In this document: piece after piece, positions 33,923-40,593 of the stretch
Layout: every line of letters begins with the position of its first letter
How positions within the stretch are numbered: the stretch's first letter is position 1
Assembly: GCF_014844035.1 (NCBI RefSeq)
Contig: NZ_CP062159.1
Coordinates: 682,001-746,000, forward strand
DNA length: 64,000 nt
Source: Flavobacterium sp. MDT1-60
Lineage (GTDB): Bacteria > Bacteroidota > Bacteroidia > Flavobacteriales > Flavobacteriaceae
Reading direction: 5' to 3'
Notes under the pieces: model-generated
Database searches by the model: none
What the model was told of the DNA's origin: nothing
Seen by the model: the letters and a program-made list of their open reading frames with translations, nothing else
Translations under genes and position numbers: made by a program

Positions 33923-34795
33923 ATGAGTTCTCAGGAAATTATAAAAATTGAAGACGACTTTACGCTTATCCGTTTTCAAAACGACAGTTTAGAACCGTTT
34001 TTTGGACAGCATGAAGTTGGTAGTGGTCTGATACAGTTTCACTTCGGGATAAAAGGCAATGCCAAATTTTTGTTCAATCAAGGGAGCTACGCTTTAGATT
34101 TGAAGGAAGAAAAATCGCTGCTTTTGTACAATCCACAGAAAGAATTACCGCTGAATTTAGAATTAGCTCCAAACTCGTGGGTCATTTCAGTTATTGTATC
34201 GATAAAGAAATTTCACGCGTTGTTTTCTGCGGAAGCAGATTATATTACTTTTTTAAGTCCTGATAATAAGGACAAAAAGTATTATAACGAAGGAAATATC
34301 AGTCCTTCTATGGCTATTGTGTTGAGTCAGCTGTTTCATTATAACCTTCACCCATCGATAAAAAACCTTTATTACAAAGGAAAAGGATACGAATTGTTGA
34401 GTTTGTATTTCAACAGAACCGAAGACCCAAACGCAGAACAATGTCCGTTTTTGATTGATGAAGATAACGTATTAAAAATAAGAAAAGCAAAAGAAATCAT
34501 CATTGCGAACATGGCCGAACCGCCTGGATTACAAGAATTAGCAGATGAAATTGGTTTGAATTTGAAGAAACTAAAAATGGGTTTCAAACAAATTTACGGC
34601 GACACGGTTTACGGTTTTCTATTCGATTACAAAATGGATTTTGCCCGAAAATTGCTTGATAGCGGATCTTATAATGTAAACGAAGTAGGGTTGAAAATCG
34701 GTTACAGTACCGGAAGTCACTTTATTGCGGCATTCAAGAAAAAATTTGCGACAACTCCTAAAAAGTATTTGATGTCGATTAATACGAATGTTTAG
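33923..34795 (+). CDS. AraC family transcriptional regulator (PchR-like)
   Basis: A 290-residue regulator. The N-terminal 170 residues form a cupin-like sensing domain (F-F-G-Q-H-E-V, G-L-I-Q-F-H-F-G-I-K-G, S-L-L-L-Y-N-P) and the C-terminal 100 residues carry the double helix-turn-helix: A-E-P-P-G-L-Q-E-L-A-D-E-I-G-L-N-L-K-K-L-K and G-Y-S-T-G-S-H-F-I-A-A-F-K-K-K-F-A-T-T-P-K-K-Y. The layout resembles PchR-type regulators that sense siderophores. It lies divergently between the hemA operon and hemH, with a Fur-box-like palindrome in its leader, which suggests iron or heme control. Target genes are unknown. Confidence 0.88.
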   Translation: MSSQEIIKIEDDFTLIRFQNDSLEPFFGQHEVGSGLIQFHFGIKGNAKFLFNQGSYALDLKEEKSLLLYNPQKELPLNLELAPNSWVISVIVSIKKFHALFSAEADYITFLSPDNKDKKYYNEGNISPSMAIVLSQLFHYNLHPSIKNLYYKGKGYELLSLYFNRTEDPNAEQCPFLIDEDNVLKIRKAKEIIIANMAEPPGLQELADEIGLNLKKLKMGFKQIYGDTVYGFLFDYKMDFARKLLDSGSYNVNEVGLKIGYSTGSHFIAAFKKKFATTPKKYLMSINTNV

Positions 34796-34800
34796 TTTTT

Positions 34801-34866
34801 GTTCGTCACGAATTTCACGAATTTCACGAATTTTCAAATCTGCCGAATCTGCGAAATCTGCGTGCG
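34801..34866. repeat. Short tandem repeats after the AraC gene
   Basis: ACGAATTTC is repeated in tandem (about three units from 34808), followed by AATCTGCC/GAATCTGCG/AAATCTGCG units. The stretch has codon-like periodicity by chance but no coding signal. It belongs to the low-complexity word families seen in other gaps of this window. Confidence 0.6.
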
Positions 34867-34978
34867 ACAAAACTCAGTAAATCGATTTTAGATATTCCAC
34901 AATAATTAAAAAGTAATAAATATCATATTTCCAAAAAGCAGCAAAAACTACTTTTGACGAAAATTAAAATAACAAAAT

Positions 34979-35008
34979 GCTTAAAGCCTAAAGCTTAAAG
35001 CCTAAAGC
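34979..35008 (+). repeat. 30-nt leader repeat before hemH, identical to one before hemE
   Basis: Two tandem copies of GCTTAAAGCCTAAA followed by GC, ending 9 bases before the hemH ATG. It is the exact reverse complement of 30632-30661, which holds the same place before hemE on the other strand. Confidence 0.8.
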
Positions 35009-35017
35009 AAAGAATAA

Positions 35018-36031
35018 ATGAAAGGCGTATTATTAGTAAACTTAGGATCTCCGGAAAGTCCAACTACAAAAGATGTAAAACCGTATTTAGACGAATTTTT
35101 AATGGATAAATACGTGATCGATGTTCCGTATTTGTTGAGAGCATTTTTAGTTCGTGGAATCATCCTAAGAAAAAGACCCGAAGAATCAGCACACGCTTAT
35201 GCGAAAATTTGGTGGGAAGAAGGTTCTCCGTTAGTAGTCCTTTCGGAAAGAATGCAGAAAAAAGTACAGCCTTTGGTAAACGTTCCTGTTTCTTTGGCAA
35301 TGCGCTACGGAAGCATGACTATTGAAAAAGGGCTGCAGGAATTGCACGAAAAAGGAGTTACAGAAGTAATGCTTTTTCCATTATATCCGCAATATGCAAT
35401 GGCTTCGACTTTGACCATTTTAGTGAAAGCAGAAGAAATTCGTAAGAAGAAATTTCCACACATGACTTTTACAGATGTTCCTGCGTTTTACAACAAACCA
35501 GATTACATCAAGAATTTAGCCGATTCAATTCAAAAACATTTAGTTGGTTTTGATTACGATCACTTATTATTCTCATATCACGGAATTCCCGAGCGTCATA
35601 TCCGCAAAACAGATGTAACCAAATCACATTGCAAAATTGATGGTTCTTGCTGTAACACGCCTTCGCCGGCGCATGATTTTTGTTACCGCCATCAATGTTA
35701 TGAAACAACAAGACAAGTCGTAAAATTATTAGGACTTCCTGCAGATAAATACAGCTTGACTTTTCAATCGCGTTTAGCGGGAGACAAATGGTTAGAACCT
35801 TATACAGATGTTGAAATTGATAACATGCCAGCAAAAGGAATCAAGAAATTAGCGGTTGTGACGCCTGCTTTTGTGTCTGATTGTTTAGAAACTTTAGAAG
35901 AAATCGCAATGCGCGCCAAAGAAGATTTTGAAGCAAAAGGAGGAGAAGACTTTTTAGCGATTCCGTGTTTGAATGATGATGATGAGTGGTGTCAGACTGT
36001 GAGTAATTGGATTAACGATTGGGCTAAATAA
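35018..36031 (+). CDS. hemH: Ferrochelatase
   Basis: A 337-residue enzyme that inserts Fe(II) into protoporphyrin IX, the last step of heme synthesis. It starts M-K-G-V-L-L-V-N-L-G-S-P-E-S-P; the catalytic histidine is H188 in S-Y-H-G-I-P-E-R-H, and L-E-T-L-E-E-I (290-296) carries the acidic metal path. Between them is a cysteine-rich stretch, residues 205-227, with C205, C211, C212, C222 and C227, which could hold an iron-sulfur cluster as in some other bacterial ferrochelatases; this is inference. hemJ follows 36 bases on. Confidence 0.96.
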   Translation: MKGVLLVNLGSPESPTTKDVKPYLDEFLMDKYVIDVPYLLRAFLVRGIILRKRPEESAHAYAKIWWEEGSPLVVLSERMQKKVQPLVNVPVSLAMRYGSMTIEKGLQELHEKGVTEVMLFPLYPQYAMASTLTILVKAEEIRKKKFPHMTFTDVPAFYNKPDYIKNLADSIQKHLVGFDYDHLLFSYHGIPERHIRKTDVTKSHCKIDGSCCNTPSPAHDFCYRHQCYETTRQVVKLLGLPADKYSLTFQSRLAGDKWLEPYTDVEIDNMPAKGIKKLAVVTPAFVSDCLETLEEIAMRAKEDFEAKGGEDFLAIPCLNDDDEWCQTVSNWINDWAK

Positions 36032-36067
36032 TAGAGAATAGAGGCAAGAGTAAAGAAAATAGACTTT

Positions 36068-36616
36068 ATGGAATATTACAATTATCTAAAATCATTACAT
36101 CTTATTTTTGTAATAACCTGGTTTGCAGGGTTGTTTTATATTGTGCGTTTGTTTGTATATCAAATTGAAGCCAACGAAAAACCATCTCCTGAAAAGGAAA
36201 TTTTACAAGCGCAATACAAAATAATGACCTACCGTTTGTGGTATATTATTACTTGGCCATCAGCAATTTTGGCCAGTATTTTTGCTTTTTGGATGTTACT
36301 TTTTACCGATTTAGGAAATGCCTGGCTTAAAATGCCATGGATGCACGTAAAATTGTGTTTTGTTTTCTTGCTGTATTTATATCATTTAAAATGCCATCAG
36401 ATTTTCAAACAATTGCAAAATGATGAGGTAAAATATTCCAACAATTTCATGCGTTTATGGAATGAAGGTGCAACGATAATACTATTTGCCGTAGTATTTC
36501 TGGTAGTTTTAAAAAGTGCCATCAACTGGATCTTCGGCGTTATCGGAATTGTTTTATTCTCGGTTTTAATTATGCTGGGATTCCGATTTTATAAAAGAAT
36601 TCGCGAGAAAAAATAA
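36068..36616 (+). CDS. hemJ: HemJ-type protoporphyrinogen oxidase (CopD/UPF0093 family)
   Basis: A 182-residue inner-membrane protein with four to five helices. It starts M-E-Y-Y-N-Y-L-K-S-L-H-L-I-F-V-I-T-W-F-A-G with the conserved histidine H11, and has R-L-W-Y-I-I-T-W-P-S-A and W-L-K-M-P-W-M-H-V-K-L-C-F, where the H and K are conserved in HemJ. HemJ oxidises protoporphyrinogen IX to protoporphyrin IX and fills the gap between HemF and HemH. No hemG or hemY is present nearby, and the position right after hemH supports this call over a general CopD role. Confidence 0.9.
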   Translation: MEYYNYLKSLHLIFVITWFAGLFYIVRLFVYQIEANEKPSPEKEILQAQYKIMTYRLWYIITWPSAILASIFAFWMLLFTDLGNAWLKMPWMHVKLCFVFLLYLYHLKCHQIFKQLQNDEVKYSNNFMRLWNEGATIILFAVVFLVVLKSAINWIFGVIGIVLFSVLIMLGFRFYKRIREKK

Positions 36617-36621
36617 TAGTC

Positions 36622-36673
36622 AGTCGCAGTTTTCAGTGTCACAGTTTCCACTCTGACACTGAAAACTGCGACT
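36622..36673. repeat. Long perfect palindrome, TCGCAGTTTTCAG family
   Basis: Perfect 20-bp arms at 36622-36641 and 36654-36673 with a 12-nt loop, between hemJ and the histidine kinase gene. The arm core TCGCAGTTTTCAG is the same word as in the palindrome at 29542-29586. It may terminate hemH-hemJ transcription, though no long T-run follows. Confidence 0.75.
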
Positions 36674-36692
36674 GCGACTGAAAACTAAAAAT

Positions 36693-38165
36693 ATGTTTAA
36701 CAACTTCAAAATGTCGATGCTTTCTCTTCGTGTTAGGATATTCCTTTCGATGATTGTATTGATTGTTGTGGCATCTTTTTTATTGGCTTCCATTTCGATT
36801 ATTCAGTTTAAAAATGAAGCCAAAGAATACCATCAGGAACGTTTGGAGCGTAAAGAAAATGCCGTAAAAGAACATATCAATTACGTGCTTTCTACCACAA
36901 CATATCCTTTAAAAACAGCCAATTTAGATTTGATTTTTAAAGATAAAATCCACGAATTGGCTCAAATTCACAAAATTGAAATCAATATTTACAGCCTTGA
37001 CGGAAAACTGCTGAAATCTTCAAAAGAATCTTTTGCGGTTGATAAAGTAGCACCTCCTGTTCCGGATTACATACTGAAATTGGTTCGGTCTTCGATCGAA
37101 AAACGTTTTGTGGATATTAAAACTATCGATGGAGTCAAAAACAGATCTTCCTATAGTTTGATTAAGGATGAAAAATTCAAACCACTCGGAATATTAAATC
37201 TCCCGTATTTAGAAGATGACGGATATTACGACAATGAGTTGAACACTTTCCTGATTCGTTTGAGTCAGGTATATTCCTTTATGCTGATTGTGGCTTTTGC
37301 CTTGGCGTATTTCCTTTCAACTTACATTACAAAATCACTTAAAACCATTTCTGATAAACTGGAAGAAACAAACTTAGATCAGAAAAATGAGAAGATTGTT
37401 TTAGAGGCAAATAGCAAAGAAGTTAACTTCCTGATCAGAGCTTATAACGGAATGGTGGACAAACTCGAAACCAGCGCCATAAAACTGGCTCAAAGCGAAC
37501 GTGAAGAAGCGTGGCGCGAAATGGCTAAACAGGTCGCGCACGAAATTAAAAATCCGCTTACGCCAATGCGTTTGACCGTACAGAGTTTTCAACGCAAGTT
37601 TGATCCGACCGCACCCGATGTCAAACAGAAATTAAACGATTATTCGGAAACTTTAATTCAGCAAATTGACACCATGACGGCGGTGGCTTCTGCTTTTTCA
37701 AATTTTGCTTCGATGCCGGCACAGCAAAATGAAACACTTAATGTTGTTGAGGTTGTAGAACTGGCTTTGGATATTTTCAACGAAGACTATATCGTTTTTG
37801 AAAGTGAAGAAGAGGAAATCATCTCCAAAATGGACCGTACGCAACTAATACGTGTGATTACCAATTTGGTTAAAAATGCAACACAGGCGATTCCGGAAAG
37901 CCAATTTCATAAATCTATTTTGGTCACAGTTAAACGTATAAACAATACGGTTGAAATTGCAGTTAAAGATAACGGAATCGGAATTCAGAAACTGGATATC
38001 GGCAGGATATTCGAACCAAAGTTTACGACCAAAACCAGCGGAATGGGTCTTGGACTCGGAATTATAAAAAACATCATCGAAAATTACAAAGGAACAATTA
38101 CCTTTGAATCAACTTTCGGAAAAGGAACCACATTTACTGTTTCTTTGCCTATCACAAACTCATAA
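36693..38165 (+). CDS. NtrY-like sensor histidine kinase
   Basis: A 490-residue membrane kinase. TM1 is at about 15-38, a periplasmic sensing part follows (39-190), TM2 is at about 191-210, then a HAMP-like linker. The phosphorylated histidine H283 is in V-A-H-E-I-K-N-P-L-T-P-M, the NtrY/NtrB-type H-box. The ATPase part has N-L-V-K-N-A-T-Q-A-I (N box), D-N-G-I-G-I (G1), F-E-P-K-F-T-T-K and G-L-G-L-G-I-I-K (G2). No response regulator is adjacent, so it is an orphan kinase. The next gene starts 10 bases after the stop. Confidence 0.92.
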   Translation: MFNNFKMSMLSLRVRIFLSMIVLIVVASFLLASISIIQFKNEAKEYHQERLERKENAVKEHINYVLSTTTYPLKTANLDLIFKDKIHELAQIHKIEINIYSLDGKLLKSSKESFAVDKVAPPVPDYILKLVRSSIEKRFVDIKTIDGVKNRSSYSLIKDEKFKPLGILNLPYLEDDGYYDNELNTFLIRLSQVYSFMLIVAFALAYFLSTYITKSLKTISDKLEETNLDQKNEKIVLEANSKEVNFLIRAYNGMVDKLETSAIKLAQSEREEAWREMAKQVAHEIKNPLTPMRLTVQSFQRKFDPTAPDVKQKLNDYSETLIQQIDTMTAVASAFSNFASMPAQQNETLNVVEVVELALDIFNEDYIVFESEEEEIISKMDRTQLIRVITNLVKNATQAIPESQFHKSILVTVKRINNTVEIAVKDNGIGIQKLDIGRIFEPKFTTKTSGMGLGLGIIKNIIENYKGTITFESTFGKGTTFTVSLPITNS

Positions 38166-38175
38166 AACCACGACC

Positions 38176-38958
38176 ATGAACTACGAAAATCTTTTAATTT
38201 CTATTGAAGAAAAAATTGCTACCGTAACCATAAACAGACCTACAAAACTGAACGCTTTAAACAAAGCAACTATCAGCGATCTGAATAAAGCGATCAAAAT
38301 ATTAGGTAAAAATGATGAGGTTGGCGTTATTATCCTGACTGGAAGCGGCGAAAAAGCTTTTGTGGCTGGTGCTGATATTTCGGAATTTGCCAATTATACA
38401 GTAGTTGAAGGTGCGCAATTGGCAGCTGAAGGACAAGAATCTCTTTTTGATTATATAGAAAATTTAAAGAAACCAGTAATTGCAGCCGTTAATGGTTTTG
38501 CTCTTGGTGGCGGATTAGAGTTGGCAATGGCCTGTCATTTCAGAGTAGCTTCAGATAATGCAAAAATGGGATTGCCGGAAGTAACTTTAGGATTGATTCC
38601 GGGTTATGGCGGGACACAGCGTTTACCCCAATTAGTAGGTAAAGGCCGTGCGATGGAAATGATTATGACTGCTGCTATGATTTCTGCCGAAGAAGCTAAA
38701 CAATACGGTTTAGTAAATCATGTAGTGCCTCAGGCTGAACTTCTTGATTTTACAAACGGAATCGCTCAAAAAATCATTAAAAATGCTCCATTTGCTATCG
38801 GAAAAGCGATAAAAGCCATCAATGCGAACTTTAAAGACGGAAAAGATGGTTTTGAAACTGAAATAAAATCATTTGGAAAATGTTTCGGAACTCAGGATTT
38901 TAAAGAAGGAACAACAGCATTTTTAGAGAAAAGAAAAGCTGAATTTACAGGGAAATAA
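38176..38958 (+). CDS. Enoyl-CoA hydratase/isomerase family protein
   Basis: A 260-residue enzyme from ATG 38176 (MNYENLLISIEEKIATVTIN); an in-frame ATG 72 bases upstream lies inside the kinase gene. The crotonase marks are A-F-V-A-G-A-D-I-S-E (oxyanion loop), N-G-F-A-L-G-G-G-L-E-L-A-M-A-C with E115, and L-P-E-V-T-L-G-L-I-P-G-Y-G-G with E135. With both glutamates it should be a hydratase of short-chain enoyl-CoA, as in fatty-acid oxidation. It follows the kinase gene by 10 bases, an unexpected pairing. A 31-bp palindrome follows. Confidence 0.92.
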   Translation: MNYENLLISIEEKIATVTINRPTKLNALNKATISDLNKAIKILGKNDEVGVIILTGSGEKAFVAGADISEFANYTVVEGAQLAAEGQESLFDYIENLKKPVIAAVNGFALGGGLELAMACHFRVASDNAKMGLPEVTLGLIPGYGGTQRLPQLVGKGRAMEMIMTAAMISAEEAKQYGLVNHVVPQAELLDFTNGIAQKIIKNAPFAIGKAIKAINANFKDGKDGFETEIKSFGKCFGTQDFKEGTTAFLEKRKAEFTGK

Positions 38959-38964
38959 TTTTTC

Positions 38965-39059
38965 TTAACCGCAAAGTTCGCTAAGATTTACGCAAGGTTC
39001 GCTAAGTTTTTAAATTTCCTTGTGTCCTTTGCGTAAATCTTAGCGAACTTTGCGGTTAA
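38965..39059. repeat. Very long perfect palindrome (31-bp arms)
   Basis: Arms 38965-38995 and 39029-39059 are exact reverse complements over 31 bases, with a 33-nt loop that itself repeats the word GGTTCGCTAAG. The core word is AAGTTCGCTAAGATTTACGC. It fills the gap between the enoyl-CoA hydratase gene and the next short gene and could form a very stable RNA hairpin or DNA cruciform. Confidence 0.85.
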
Positions 39060-39074
39060 ATAAAACACTACAAT

Positions 39075-39476
39075 ATGTCATACGAACCTATATTTGCCCT
39101 TTTTTGCGAACGCGTTAAAGAAAGTATTCAAGCCGGAACTTTCGCAAAATTGACTTTGGCTAAAACAATGGGCGATACTGAGCTTAAGAATATCTATTTT
39201 CGTTTGGTTTTAAACGAAGACAATACTTTCTCCATTTCATTGACTTCGCGTTATAAAACAGAAGAAATCGAAAGCATTCACACTTTAGATGAAGCTTTAA
39301 TGGTTTTAGGAACTTACATTAAAAATCCGTTTTTGACGGCACTTTTGTTTACGACGGATAACGATGTAACATTCAAGGTAAACAAGAAAAATGCAGGAAG
39401 CATCATTGAACAAGAGCCGACATTTAAAAACGCGTCGCCGGTAATGTTGGAAATGATAGAAAAGGGGATTGTTTAA
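39075..39476 (+). CDS. Short conserved protein, possibly the truncated N-terminal domain of a SAM methyltransferase
   Basis: A 133-residue soluble protein. L-T-L-A-K-T-M-G-D-T-E-L-K-N-I-Y-F-R-L-V, S-R-Y-K-T-E-E-I, N-P-F-L-T-A-L-L-F-T-T-D-N-D-V and Q-E-P-T-F-K-N-A-S-P are reminiscent of the N-terminal domain of a Bacteroidota class I SAM-dependent methyltransferase of about 390 residues. If so the catalytic part is missing: the frame ends at 39476 and the next 370 bases hold only repeats. I recall this likeness from memory and cannot test it, so the truncation is a hypothesis. The gene lies between two very long palindromes. Confidence 0.6.
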   Translation: MSYEPIFALFCERVKESIQAGTFAKLTLAKTMGDTELKNIYFRLVLNEDNTFSISLTSRYKTEEIESIHTLDEALMVLGTYIKNPFLTALLFTTDNDVTFKVNKKNAGSIIEQEPTFKNASPVMLEMIEKGIV

Positions 39477-39645
39477 TTTTTAGGAACTAATCCCGCTATC
39501 CGTTACAAACGAAGTTCAGTGAACTCCAAATTAAGATAAAAATAAAGTGAAGTAATCTTTTGTGTCCGCCGCAGCGAACATAAAGGGATTTCCACTACTG
39601 TCGGGGCTATAAATCTCGTTTTCAAAAGAAAATTTATCGGCTAGT

Positions 39646-39746
39646 TTGTCATTTCGACGAAGGAGAAATCTCCGCACGGACTCCGCAACGATAATCCAAT
39701 CTTTGTCGAGCTTCTCGCGGAGATTTCTCCTTCGTCGAAATGACAA
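39646..39746. repeat. Very long perfect palindrome (30-bp arms)
   Basis: Arms 39646-39675 and 39717-39746 are exact reverse complements over 30 bases, with a 41-nt loop. The core word is ATTTCGACGAAGGAGAAATC, a repeat known in many Flavobacterium genomes. It lies in the 371-base gap 39477-39847, which holds no gene; an open frame over it on the minus strand only translates the repeat. The rest of the gap includes ATCTCTGTG-type words near 39800. Confidence 0.85.
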
Positions 39747-39847
39747 TATTGTGTATTTTTGGAAGGATTTATCCTTCCAAATCAAAAAAACTATAAAATC
39801 TTAGTGTATCTCTGTGTCATTCTTTGTGAATCTCCGTGAAACAACCT

Positions 39848-40501
39848 CTAAATAAGCTTTACAAATAAGTTAGAAGCAATTTTATTAGAAATAGATAATT
39901 CCCTTCCGTCAATCTTAATTTTAACCGACAAATCGAAAGATTCTTTAGAAAGAAACTCGATTTTAGATCCCAAAGCAATTTCCTGTTTGTCCAGATATTT
40001 CAAAAACTCTGAAGAAGTATCTTTTACACCCACGCAAACACCAATTTGATGTTCCGTTAATTCTGAAAGAAGCTGTTTTTCGATCTTCACAATTCGGCCA
40101 TTCGCATCCGGAATTGGGTCACCGTGCGGATCTTCGGTCGGATTTCCCAGAAAATCATCCAAACGATTAATCAATTGCTCTGATTTGATGTGTTCTAATT
40201 GCTCGGCAATATCGTGAACCTCATCCCAGCTAAAGTTTAGTTTCTCTACCAGAAAAACTTCCCATAAACGATGTTTCCGAACAATCATTTTAGCGGCCAA
40301 TTTTCCGTTTTCGGTCAATGAAACGCCCTGGTATTTTTTATAATTTACCAAATCTTTGTCTGCCAGCTTTTTAAGCATATCTGTAACTGATGAAGCTTTG
40401 GTTTCCATCATTTCCGCAATAGCGTTAGTGCTGACTTCAGTATCATTTGAAGCAGTAAGATGATATATTGATTTAAGGTAATTTTCTTCTGAGAAAGTCA
40501 T
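39848..40501 (-). CDS. mntR: DtxR/MntR family metal-dependent repressor
   Basis: A 217-residue regulator from ATG 40501 (MTFSEENYLKSIYHL). The winged helix-turn-helix is at about 10-65 (T-N-A-I-A-E-M-M-E-T-K-A-S-S-V-T-D-M-L-K), the dimerisation and metal-binding helices at about 70-140 (H-R-L-W-E-V-F-L, H-D-I-A-E-Q-L-E-H-I-K-S), and an SH3/FeoA-like domain at 150-217. It represses metal uptake when Mn(II) or Fe(II) is bound. It is downstream of mntH on the same strand, and an MntR-like operator lies before mntH, so manganese is the probable effector. Confidence 0.9.
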   Translation of the reverse strand: MTFSEENYLKSIYHLTASNDTEVSTNAIAEMMETKASSVTDMLKKLADKDLVNYKKYQGVSLTENGKLAAKMIVRKHRLWEVFLVEKLNFSWDEVHDIAEQLEHIKSEQLINRLDDFLGNPTEDPHGDPIPDANGRIVKIEKQLLSELTEHQIGVCVGVKDTSSEFLKYLDKQEIALGSKIEFLSKESFDLSVKIKIDGRELSISNKIASNLFVKLI

Positions 40502-40514
40502 TTTTTTTCTTTTT

Positions 40515-40567
40515 AAGGGACAAAGGCTCAAAGGGACAGAGGTTCAAAGCAGAAACCTTTGTCCCTT
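40515..40567. repeat. Intergenic palindrome, GACAAAGG family
   Basis: AAGGGACAAAGG (40515-40526) and its exact reverse complement (40556-40567), loop 29 nt, between mntR and mntH. Further AGAGGTTCAAAG and CTTTGTGCC words extend it. Related words recur after the bacilliredoxin gene at 49200-49320. Confidence 0.65.
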
Positions 40568-40593
40568 TGTAACTCTGGACCTTTGTGCCTAGT

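Noticed and set aside
34801..34866. Possible CRISPR-like direct repeats
   Set aside because: Units are short, degenerate and without spacers, and no cas genes are present.
34619..34870. Minus-strand open frame over the end of the AraC gene and the following repeats
   Set aside because: It runs antisense to a well-supported gene and through the tandem ACGAATTTC repeats.
39531..39785. Open frame of 84 codons on the minus strand
   Set aside because: It only translates the 30-bp palindrome and its flanks (F-R-R-R-R-N-L-R-E-K); no family likeness or start context.
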